A stretch of DNA of 6,164 nucleotides from Clostridia bacterium (lineage in GTDB: Bacteria; Bacillota; Clostridia; Oscillospirales; CAG-272), in the NCBI GenBank assembly GCA_900770145.1, contig CAAGJL010000295.1, forward strand, positions 1 to 6,164, written 5' to 3'. The notes beneath the pieces were generated by a model, which was not told the origin of the DNA, made no database searches, and worked only from the letters and a program-made list of their open reading frames with translations. Shown piece after piece: positions 1 through 5,685 of the stretch. Each line of letters starts with the position of its first letter. Within the stretch, counting starts at the first letter, position 1. Position numbers and translations under genes: made by a program.

Positions 1-1035
1 CAGGGCGACAATCTTTTTGACCTCCTCAACCACGCTTTCGATGCTGCGGGAGCGCACCGTGCGCCCCTGGTGGAACGCCAGCGCGCAGAAGTTGCAGGCA
101 CCGTAGCACCCGCGGTTGTGCGTGACCGAAAAGCGCACCTCCTCAATCGCGGGCACGCCGCCCTCGGCCTCGTACATCGGATGGTAGGTTCTCCTGTACG
201 GCAGAGCGTAAACCTCGTCCAGTTCTTCCCGTTCCAGGGGGGGCATGGGCGGGTTTTGCACCAGCAGCTTGTCGCCGTAGCGCTCGGTCAGCGCCTTGCC
301 GCTGATGGCGTCCTGATTGCGATACTGCTCGCCAAACGCCTCGGCATAATAGCGTTTGTCGGTTTTCAGGCGGTCGAAATCAAATTCCGCCGCCACCGGA
401 AAATGCACCGCGTCACCGGGTTTGCCGACCCACACGGAGCCACGCACATCCCGGATTTTGCGCACCGGAACGCCCCTGTCCAGCAGTTCTGCAATGCGCA
501 CCAGAATTTTTTCCCCCATCCCGTAGGTCAGCAGATCCGCCCTGGAGTCGATGAGAACGGAGCGGCGCACCTTGTCGTCCCAGTAGTCGTAGTGCGCAAA
601 ACGCCGAAGAGAAGCCTCCAGCCCGCCGAGAATGATCGGCACATCGCCGTATGCTTCCCGAATGCGGTTGCAGTACACAATCACGGCGCGGTCGGGGCGC
701 TTGCCCATCACCCCGCCGGGGGAGTAATAATCCTTGGAGCGGCGGCGTTTGGCGGCGGTGTAGTGCGCCACCATCGAGTCTATGTTCCCGGAGGTGACGA
801 GAAACCCGAGGCGGGGTTTGCCGAAACGCCGGAAATCGTCCGCGCTTTTATAATCGGGCTGGGCAAGGATTGCCACCCGGTAGCCGGCGTGTTCCAGTAC
901 CCGCGAAATGATGGACACCCCGAAGGAGGGGTGATCGACATAAGCGTCCCCGGTGACGTAGACAAAATCCGGCGTTTCCCATCCCGCCTCTCTCATTTCC
1001 TTTGCCGTGACCGGCAGAAACCCGCTTTGCTCCAT
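1..1035 (-). CDS. ygiQ: YgiQ family radical SAM protein, N-terminal 345 codons (cut by left edge)
   Basis: The minus-strand frame is open from an ATG at 1035 to the window edge, giving 345 complete codons. The protein starts MEQSGFLPVTAKEMREAGW and contains GFLVTSGNID near the N-terminus, GGLEASLRRFAHYDYW from residue 137, and the radical SAM cluster motif C310-YGA-C314-NF-C317 (CX3CX2C). These features match the YgiQ (UPF0313) family, which has an N-terminal YgiQ-specific domain of about 300 residues followed by the radical SAM core. Family members run to roughly 600-650 residues, so the rest of the core and the C-terminal region lie outside the window. The three cysteines should bind a [4Fe-4S] cluster that cleaves S-adenosylmethionine; the reaction and substrate of YgiQ are not established to my knowledge. 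The start is supported by an AAAGGAAG ribosome binding site (1041-1048) five bases upstream and by an extended -10 promoter. The gene is divergent from the secreted-protein gene. Confidence 0.94.
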   Translation of the reverse strand, partial: MEQSGFLPVTAKEMREAGWETPDFVYVTGDAYVDHPSFGVSIISRVLEHAGYRVAILAQPDYKSADDFRRFGKPRLGFLVTSGNIDSMVAHYTAAKRRRSKDYYSPGGVMGKRPDRAVIVYCNRIREAYGDVPIILGGLEASLRRFAHYDYWDDKVRRSVLIDSRADLLTYGMGEKILVRIAELLDRGVPVRKIRDVRGSVWVGKPGDAVHFPVAAEFDFDRLKTDKRYYAEAFGEQYRNQDAISGKALTERYGDKLLVQNPPMPPLEREELDEVYALPYRRTYHPMYEAEGGVPAIEEVRFSVTHNRGCYGACNFCALAFHQGRTVRSRSIESVVEEVKKIVAL

Positions 1036-1076
1036 ATTTTCTTCCTTTCCTGCCGCAGGGGCGGTAATTCCGTTTC

Positions 1077-1085
1077 ATTATAACA
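1077..1085 (-). promoter_or_regulatory. Extended -10 promoter for ygiQ
   Basis: On the minus strand TGTTATAAT reads as a perfect TATAAT (1082-1077) preceded by TG one base upstream, which is the extended -10 form. The -35 is weak: the best candidate is CCGACA (plus positions 1102-1107) at a long 19-base spacing, consistent with an extended -10 compensating. Transcription would start near 1071-1069, leaving a leader of about 35 bases that contains the AAAGGAAG ribosome binding site. Confidence 0.6.
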
Positions 1086-1186
1086 TATTTTCCCTCTCAT
1101 TTGTCGGGGAAAGAAAAAACCTTTGTCGAGTTGCCAAAAAAGCGGGTTTGCTTTTTGTGGTTTCCTACAAAAAAAGGGGCAAAGAC

Positions 1187-1215
1187 TTGACAGAATTGTA
1201 ATATTGTAGTAAAAT
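1187..1215 (+). promoter_or_regulatory. Sigma-A promoter of the secreted-protein gene
   Basis: TTGACA (1187-1192), a 17-base AT-rich spacer and TAAAAT (1210-1215) form a near-consensus vegetative promoter. The predicted start is near 1222, giving a leader of about 76 bases before the ATG at 1298. The stretch upstream of the -35 is rich in A and T runs (1137-1177) and could act as an UP element. Confidence 0.8.
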
Positions 1216-1226
1216 TTAGGCTGTAT

Positions 1227-1253
1227 CGGTGCCGGTGCGTGCCACCGGCACCG
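1227..1253 (+). other. Perfect 11-bp hairpin in the 5' leader
   Basis: CGGTGCCGGTG (1227-1237) pairs perfectly with CACCGGCACCG (1243-1253) around a 5-base loop, CGTGC. It lies about 5 bases after the predicted transcription start and 44 bases before the start codon. No T run follows, so it is not an intrinsic terminator. A stable hairpin at the extreme 5' end often protects an mRNA from decay; that role is inferred here. It does not cover the ribosome binding site at 1284-1290. Confidence 0.65.
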
Positions 1254-1297
1254 CCTTCCCGGTTTATCCAGTTTTTGTACGAAAAGGAGAAACGCAG

Positions 1298-4200
1298 ATG
1301 AAAAAGATTCTTGCCGTCCTGCTGGCGACCCTGATGGTCGCCGGGATGCTCCCGTTTGTGTTGCTTGGCGCTGCCGCCAGCGACCGCACGATCCTGCCGG
1401 CGATCACCGAGGACCAGAATGGGCGCACCTACTTCTACTATCAGAGTTTTGATTACGAAGGGATTCTGCAAGGCGCCGACCGGGTCGCAGAGCAACTGGG
1501 GCTTCTGGTGCCGGAAAACGACGCGTTTGCCCGAGACCATGAGGAAAACGTGAACGCGACCGAGGGTGCCGAGGACGTGGCGTATTTCTATGAGTTGCGC
1601 GACGGCAAACTGTACCTGCGCAACCACGGCACGAAAAACGAGCTGATGGTACTGGCAAGAGGGGAAGAAATCTCCTCGGCGATGAAAGGCAAGTTCGGCA
1701 TTGAATACACCCTGACCTATCTGCCCGGTTCCACGGGCACCGACGGGTATTTTACCGTTCTCTGGGCGCTGAACGAAGCAAGCGGTACATACGGGATGGC
1801 GCCTGTACGCATTTCGGGCTACGGCAACAACACCACCTCCGCGGGTGCGGTGCTGGACAGCGGCGAGATCAAGGGGAAAAAGACCGACGATCTGCTTTCG
1901 ATGAGCGCCTGCAACCTGTTGGACGCCGTCAACCCCACGCTCTACAACCGCGTGTTCGACCGCGAACTGCAGTACTACCCGGAGGGGAGCAACCGCAGCG
2001 ACCTGCACGGCTCCGACATTCTGGCAGGCAAAGAAATCCATGTCAGAATGATTTTTGACGGGGTGCACGGGCCTTCCGTTTTCGTCAATAACGTTCAGGT
2101 TTCCGCCCCGGTGGATACCGACGCGGCAAAATCGGCTTACTCCGCGCTGATCGGGGCGGACGCCCTCTCGCTCGGCTTTGTGCTGACCCCCGGCACCGAG
2201 TGCATCGTGGATGACGTGATGCTGTACGGCGGGGCGCTGGGAGAGGAAGAGGAAGAAACGCAGAAATCCCTCTACATCACCGAAATCTGCCTGACCCCTG
2301 CGGTCTCCGGTACGATGTATCTGGAACTTTACAACAACGGAAAGGAAGCGGTGAATCTTGCAGGCTTCGGCCTTGCGTATACCGAATCTTCCGCCGGTGC
2401 GTGGGATAAAAACACCCGCTACAGCAACTACATTGAATTTGAAAAATATCTCGGCAAAACGCTGACGTTCGGCACGGGTGCGAACGAGACCGTGCTTCAG
2501 AACCCTGCGGAGCTGACCCTGCAACCGGGCGAGTGCGCCGTCCTTTACTTCGCGAGCGCGGCGGCAGGCACCGAGGAGGCGCCCAACCCCGCAACCACCG
2601 TGGAGGGCGTGACCATGGCGGGCTTCCGCAAAGCTTACGGGCTTGCGGCAAACGCCAAGGTACTGGGCATCCCCACGGCAAGTGCGAAAGATGAGGACGA
2701 CAACACCGTGCAGGCGGCAAATCCCTCGTTCTTCCTGTCGACCGGTCTTCAGGTCGTGCACGCGAAAGCGTATAACTTCTCTCTCGTGTCGGCGGCCGAC
2801 GAAACCGGTTCCGCCATCGCATGGAAAACACAGCTGACAAACAATTCCGCAATGAATGCCTATGTGCAGTCCCGCGCGGAATACATCCCGGCGCTGGTTT
2901 CCGGTTCTGCCGGGGAGCTTGACGACGATTCCTTTACCCCGAGTCAAAGTACCGTTTATAAAAACGGCAGCGCGCTGCCGATCTACCGGTTCGGCGCGGG
3001 CGGGCTTGCGAAAACCGGTTATGCCGCGCAGTATCTCTACGCGCTCAACGGCGCGGAGGACTACTGGTTCGGCACCATGATCTCCCATGCCTACACCGAG
3101 ATTGCCGCGGAAAAGAGCGTGGGCAATATCACGGCTCTGCAGGAGGCTTACTTCGGCAAGCTGATTTCCCGCCGCGAAAACGGCTATAACGACGACGGCG
3201 GTCTGGTCATCACCAAAATCGTTCCCGTGACCGGCTACCTCACCGCAGGCAAAACCGGCATTTCGGACGCGTTTGACGCATTTGAAATCACCAACACCAG
3301 CGACAAACTGGTCAACCTCTATCAATACGGTCTTGTCAGCGGCGTGCCCGGCGCATGGACGCAGGCGACCCTGTTTGAGGCACAGCCCGCCACTGCCGAC
3401 GCGGCAGGTTCCGCCGCGATGGCGCGGTATCAGAACCCGGCAGAGTGCCTGCTGGCACCCGGCACCACGGTCGTGATCTGGAACTACACCGCAGACACGG
3501 TTACCGCAGGCGGCGTTGATACCGCTGCCGGCAGTTACACGGTGGACGACTTCCGCGCCTACCACGGCATTGCGGCGGAAGTGCGCGTGATTGTGGCGGC
3601 GTCCTTTGCCGGCGAAAAAGGCGTGATCGCCGAAAACGAAAAGACCATTTCCTATGGTGTTGCCACCGCAGCGGACATCAACGCGTACCGCGGCGGAAAG
3701 ACCGCCACCGTCAAAACCGCGGTCTCCGATGTTACGGTGCCCGTTTCGGCAATGGCCTTCTCCACCGTATCCAACGCTGTGAATGTGCCGGAAATTATGC
3801 GCGTCAATCCCGTAGTGGGCAGCTATCTGATCCATTACGGATACGGCACGGCAACGCTTGCCACGGTGACGGAAGGCGCCTCGGTGGCGGGTTACTACAC
3901 GAGAAAGGGCACCGGCAATGTGGCGCTCTCCGCTCCGATGCAGGAGATTTATCTGTACACCCCCTGTGGGGAGAACGACGTGGCGGTTGCCGGGGTTGAG
4001 TATTACACGGTCGCGGGCGGCAGCAAAACCGGATACGGCTCCACGATGGATCATCAGTTGCCGATCGGCACGGCAATCAGCTTCACCTACAATGCCGCCA
4101 ACTACACCGCAGGGATAACCAGCGGGATGCTGATGGGCGACCTCCGTTTCCAGACTCTGACGTTTGACGCGTTCCGTCTGCGCACCGCAATGACGGAGAA

Positions 4201-5068
4201 AAACGAAGTTCCGTATATCATGACGAGAGCCGGCGCGTTCATCACGCCCAAAACCGCCAATACGACCCTTTGTGAGCGTGCTACGCTGGGTACTCTGGTT
4301 GACGGGCAGGTCACCATGGCAGGCTCCGCCGACATCAACGGTTACGTGATCACCTGGCTGGATGAAAACGGCGCCGTCACTTCCACCGTCACGCTCGGCA
4401 AAACCGCGTGCCGCGGCGCGTATACCATTCTGCCCCACACCGCCGGGCACTGGCTGGTCAACGGCAAACCCTTCAACGCGGGCGATAAAGTGCCGCTCAC
4501 CGGCGACACCGAGATCCGCCCCAGCACGGAAGAAGTCAACGCCAACACGGTGTCCCTGCGCCTGAACGAAACCGCCGGGGACAGCGGTATCCGCTTTACC
4601 ACCGCAGTCTCCAAAGACCTGTATAACCGCCTGGTTGCCGCTTACGGCAAAGAGAACGTGCACCTGAAAACCGCCATTGCCCCCGCCGCCTACTTTGCGG
4701 CGGCGGAAAGCGCCACGCTGGAGGGGCTGGAAGCCCTTGGCCATAAGACCAACTACGTGGCGGTGGAAGCAACCGGTTTCTTTACCGAGAGCGAGACCGA
4801 ACTGGTATTTGCCGGGTCTCTGGTGGACATCCGGAACAAGGATATGGCATTCTGCGGTCTCGGCTACCTGGAAGTGGAAACCGAAAACGGGATCGAGCGT
4901 TTCTACGGTGCTGCCGCAAGTGCCGATCACACCATCGCCGACATGGCGGCGGCAGAACTTGCCGACGTGGTGGGCACCGGCGATGAGGTTTACCGCTACG
5001 CGGTAGAGGATGACAAATACAGCGCTTACACCGATGAAGAGCGCCGTTTCCTCTCCACGTTCTGCTGA
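1298..5068 (+). CDS. Large secreted protein with ConA-like N-terminus, two lamin-tail-like domains and a clostridial C-terminal domain
   Basis: This encodes 1256 residues. I chose the ATG at 1298 because AAGGAGA (1284-1290) lies 7 bases upstream and the product begins with a clear Sec signal peptide: MKK, a hydrophobic stretch 4-24, and AAA (25-27) before the mature start SDRT. Residues 30-310 look like a beta-sandwich of the concanavalin/laminin-G type (FDYEG at 51, IHVRMIFDG near 247, VDDVMLYGG at 304), ending in an acidic linker GEEEEE. Two diverged lamin-tail-like domains follow, about 324-495 and 635-800. They share a first-strand motif (ELYNNGKEAVNLAGFGL from 343; FEITNTSDKLVNLYQYGL from 662), L-x-PG (408, 719) and FRxxxG (443, 752). 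Residues 1083-1256 form a domain seen in clostridial surface proteins (GIRF at 1097, ending YSAYTDEERRFLSTFC). I see no LPXTG, SLH or dockerin anchor and no catalytic motif. Binding or adhesion on the cell surface is an inference. The gene appears to be transcribed alone. Confidence 0.9.
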   Translation: MKKILAVLLATLMVAGMLPFVLLGAAASDRTILPAITEDQNGRTYFYYQSFDYEGILQGADRVAEQLGLLVPENDAFARDHEENVNATEGAEDVAYFYELRDGKLYLRNHGTKNELMVLARGEEISSAMKGKFGIEYTLTYLPGSTGTDGYFTVLWALNEASGTYGMAPVRISGYGNNTTSAGAVLDSGEIKGKKTDDLLSMSACNLLDAVNPTLYNRVFDRELQYYPEGSNRSDLHGSDILAGKEIHVRMIFDGVHGPSVFVNNVQVSAPVDTDAAKSAYSALIGADALSLGFVLTPGTECIVDDVMLYGGALGEEEEETQKSLYITEICLTPAVSGTMYLELYNNGKEAVNLAGFGLAYTESSAGAWDKNTRYSNYIEFEKYLGKTLTFGTGANETVLQNPAELTLQPGECAVLYFASAAAGTEEAPNPATTVEGVTMAGFRKAYGLAANAKVLGIPTASAKDEDDNTVQAANPSFFLSTGLQVVHAKAYNFSLVSAADETGSAIAWKTQLTNNSAMNAYVQSRAEYIPALVSGSAGELDDDSFTPSQSTVYKNGSALPIYRFGAGGLAKTGYAAQYLYALNGAEDYWFGTMISHAYTEIAAEKSVGNITALQEAYFGKLISRRENGYNDDGGLVITKIVPVTGYLTAGKTGISDAFDAFEITNTSDKLVNLYQYGLVSGVPGAWTQATLFEAQPATADAAGSAAMARYQNPAECLLAPGTTVVIWNYTADTVTAGGVDTAAGSYTVDDFRAYHGIAAEVRVIVAASFAGEKGVIAENEKTISYGVATAADINAYRGGKTATVKTAVSDVTVPVSAMAFSTVSNAVNVPEIMRVNPVVGSYLIHYGYGTATLATVTEGASVAGYYTRKGTGNVALSAPMQEIYLYTPCGENDVAVAGVEYYTVAGGSKTGYGSTMDHQLPIGTAISFTYNAANYTAGITSGMLMGDLRFQTLTFDAFRLRTAMTEKNEVPYIMTRAGAFITPKTANTTLCERATLGTLVDGQVTMAGSADINGYVITWLDENGAVTSTVTLGKTACRGAYTILPHTAGHWLVNGKPFNAGDKVPLTGDTEIRPSTEEVNANTVSLRLNETAGDSGIRFTTAVSKDLYNRLVAAYGKENVHLKTAIAPAAYFAAAESATLEGLEALGHKTNYVAVEATGFFTESETELVFAGSLVDIRNKDMAFCGLGYLEVETENGIERFYGAAASADHTIADMAAAELADVVGTGDEVYRYAVEDDKYSAYTDEERRFLSTFC

Positions 5069-5075
5069 AAAACAG

Positions 5076-5107
5076 TTTTCCCCGGGCGCTGCGGCGCCCC
5101 GGGAAAA
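5076..5107 (+). terminator. GC-rich hairpin after the secreted-protein stop
   Basis: Seven base pairs (TTTTCCC/GGGAAAA), one C-C mismatch and six further pairs (GGGCGC/GCGCCC) close a TGCG loop. It starts 7 bases after the stop codon at 5066-5068. Its 3' side is followed by A residues, so on the plus strand it is more likely a decay barrier. On the minus strand it ends in TTTT and would act as a second terminator for transcription coming from the right. Confidence 0.55.
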
Positions 5108-5140
5108 AAGAAGCACGCCGACCGGCGTGCTTCTTTTTTT
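5104..5140. terminator. Bidirectional intrinsic terminator
   Basis: AAAAAAGAAGCACGCC (5104-5119) and GGCGTGCTTCTTTTTT (5124-5139) form a perfect 16-bp stem around a GACC loop. The GC-rich core has A residues on one side and T residues on the other, so it has the form of a rho-independent terminator in both directions. It ends the secreted-protein transcript on the plus strand. On the minus strand it sits just beyond the orphan frame that stops at 5150, as expected between convergent genes. Confidence 0.88.
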
Positions 5141-5149
5141 ATATGTCCA

Positions 5150-5290
5150 TTATCCGCGTTCGTATTCTTCCGTTTTTTCCGCGATGGCAGGGGCATTTTC
5201 TTCGGCATACGCCGCGGCACCTGCAATTTGCCGAAAGATACCATGGCGCAATTTCGTTTTGCTTACGATCCCCCGTTGCTTTGCGGGAGC
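5150..5290 (-). pseudogene. Orphan C-terminal gene fragment, 46 codons
   Basis: This minus-strand frame stops at TAA (5152-5150) and reads back with no start codon supported by a ribosome binding site and no methionine. The last part, YAEENAPAIAEKTEEYERG, has the acidic, alanine-rich look and GCC/GCG/GAA codon use of a genuine local protein end. Its stop lies 10 bases before the bidirectional terminator, where a real convergent gene should end. Upstream the frame runs into the heptamer repeat and the tRNA terminator, so the body of any gene is missing. I do not recognise the family. It may be a decayed remnant, or a chance open frame in intergenic sequence. Confidence 0.33.
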
Positions 5291-5291
5291 A

Positions 5292-5333
5292 GTGAGGAGT
5301 GAAAAGTGAGGAGTGAAGAGTGAAGAGTGAAGA
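5292..5333. repeat. Six tandem heptamers, GTGARRA type
   Basis: Six consecutive 7-base units read GTGAGGA, GTGAAAA, GTGAGGA and then three copies of GTGAAGA. A seventh, degenerate unit (AGTAAAA, 5334-5340) merges into the next terminator stem. Because 7 is not a multiple of 3, every frame through it gives a cyclic low-complexity peptide. From memory, similar heptamers occur between genes in gut Clostridia; I cannot confirm that here. It separates the orphan gene tail from the tRNA terminator. Confidence 0.85.
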
Positions 5334-5336
5334 AGT

Positions 5337-5374
5337 AAAAATCGGCAAATATCTGATGATATTTGCCGATTTTT
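5337..5374 (-). terminator. Intrinsic terminator of tRNA-Leu
   Basis: AAAAATCGGCAAATATC (5337-5353) and GATATTTGCCGATTTTT (5358-5374) form a perfect 17-bp stem with loop TGAT on the plus strand. Read on the minus strand the stem begins at the last base of the tRNA CCA end and finishes in TTTTT. This places it as the terminator of the tRNA transcript. Its symmetry means it would also work for plus-strand transcription. Confidence 0.85.
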
Positions 5375-5458
5375 GGTGCGGGTAACAGGGGTCGAACCTG
5401 CATGCCGTACGGCGTAAGATCCTAAATCTTATGCGTCTGCCAATTCCGCCATACCCGC
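5374..5458 (-). tRNA. tRNA-Leu (anticodon TAG), CCA encoded
   Basis: The acceptor stem GCGGGTA/TACCCGC pairs over 7 bp, followed by discriminator A and an encoded CCA (5376-5374). The D arm (GCG...CGC with GG in the loop), the anticodon arm TAAGA-TTTAGGA-TCTTA and the T arm GCAGG-TTCGACC-CCTGT are all present. The long variable region between the anticodon and T arms (CGCCGTACGGCAT) makes it a class II tRNA, as expected for leucine. The anticodon TAG occupies 5424-5422 and reads CUA, and CUG by wobble. It has its own promoter (5570-5542) and terminator, so it is a single-gene unit, divergent from galT. Confidence 0.97.
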
Positions 5459-5497
5459 AATTGGCGGGTATGGCGGAATGAATACGCACATACCCGC
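5443..5497. repeat. Quasi-palindrome built from the tRNA-Leu 5' end
   Basis: ATTCCGCCATACCCGC (5443-5458, the 5' end of the minus-strand tRNA) is repeated inverted as GCGGGTATGGCGGAAT at 5464-5479, an exact 16-bp match with spacer AATTG. A third, shorter copy in tRNA orientation, CATACCCGC (5489-5497), pairs with 5464-5472; the stem extends to 12 bp through CGC (5485-5487) with one bulged A. In the precursor the leader can therefore form its own hairpin, or its inverted arm can pair with the tRNA 5' half. Confidence 0.9.
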
Positions 5498-5517
5498 AAA
5501 AAGGGCGTTGGGTGCCC
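5498..5517 (-). promoter_or_regulatory. Weak terminator-like hairpin in the tRNA leader
   Basis: On the minus strand GGGC (5517-5514), loop ACCCAAC and GCCC (5506-5503) are followed by TTTTT (5502-5498). This has the form of an intrinsic terminator but the stem is only 4 bp. It lies roughly 20-38 bases after the predicted tRNA transcription start. A second small hairpin, GCGGC-TCT-GCCGC, covers 5521-5533. Attenuation of the tRNA is possible, but the short stem makes it doubtful. Confidence 0.3.
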
Positions 5518-5541
5518 GTGGCGGCAGAGCCGCTGGTTGCA

Positions 5542-5570
5542 AGTATAACACAGGCGGCGCGCTTTGTCAA
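5542..5570 (-). promoter_or_regulatory. Sigma-A promoter of tRNA-Leu
   Basis: On the minus strand TTGACA (5570-5565), a 17-base spacer and TATACT (5547-5542) form a near-perfect vegetative promoter. Transcription should begin near 5537-5535, leaving a leader of about 76-79 bases before the mature tRNA 5' end at 5458. A strong constitutive promoter is normal for a tRNA gene. Confidence 0.9.
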
Positions 5571-5587
5571 GCCGGGGGCGGGGGCGG

Positions 5588-5600
5588 AATTTTGAAAATT
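5588..5600. promoter_or_regulatory. Palindrome AATTTTGAAAATT between divergent promoters
   Basis: AATTTT and AAAATT flank a central G in the 53-base gap between the two -35 elements, 17 bases beyond the tRNA -35 and 23 bases before the galT -35. It could be a small operator or an AT-rich UP-like element for either promoter. Nothing identifies a binding protein, and AT-rich palindromes of this length arise by chance. Confidence 0.3.
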
Positions 5601-5623
5601 TCGCAAAAACTCACATTCCCCCT

Positions 5624-5652
5624 TTGACAAAGCTCTCGTGCGATGTTATAAT
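5624..5652 (+). promoter_or_regulatory. Perfect-consensus sigma-A promoter of galT
   Basis: TTGACA (5624-5629), a 17-base spacer and TATAAT (5647-5652) match the vegetative consensus exactly. The predicted start is near 5659, giving a leader of about 27 bases with the GGGAG ribosome binding site at 5672-5676. No catabolite-control (cre) site or long operator is evident, so the visible sequence suggests strong, possibly constitutive expression, which is unusual for a sugar-utilisation gene. Confidence 0.92.
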
Positions 5653-5685
5653 AATAACGATAATGTATATTGGGAGAGAATGGGT

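Noticed and set aside
70..1083. A 337-codon plus-strand frame opposite ygiQ.
   Set aside because: It is the in-register shadow of ygiQ, which carries the recognisable radical SAM motif and a ribosome binding site.
1134..1160. An AT-rich hairpin (AAAAAGC/GCTTTTT with CCA/TGG outside) considered as a terminator.
   Set aside because: It has an imperfect AT-dominated stem, no gene ends upstream of it on either strand, and it lies between divergent promoters.
1229..1297. An upstream GTG start at 1229 for the secreted protein, adding 23 residues.
   Set aside because: The GTG lies inside the leader hairpin, has no ribosome binding site, and would put a non-signal sequence before a clear signal peptide that starts at 1298.
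1097..5116. A 1339-codon open frame on the minus strand, longer than the opposing gene.
   Set aside because: It is in codon register with the plus-strand gene and exists because that gene lacks TTA, CTA and TCA codons. The plus-strand frame has the ribosome binding site, promoter, signal peptide, domains and terminator; the antisense product has histidine-, glycine- and arginine-rich shadow composition.
5292..5333. Heptamers considered as a CRISPR-like array.
   Set aside because: The units are 7 bases, contiguous and without spacers, so this is a simple tandem repeat.
5443..5479. The duplicated tRNA segment considered as an integration (att) site.
   Set aside because: The repeat is inverted, very close to the tRNA and taken from the tRNA 5' end; integrases normally duplicate the 3' part in direct orientation, and no integrase is visible.
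5139..5630. A 163-codon minus-strand frame through the tRNA and heptamers.
   Set aside because: It runs through a tRNA gene, its terminator and a heptamer array, and has the cysteine- and arginine-rich composition of a shadow frame.
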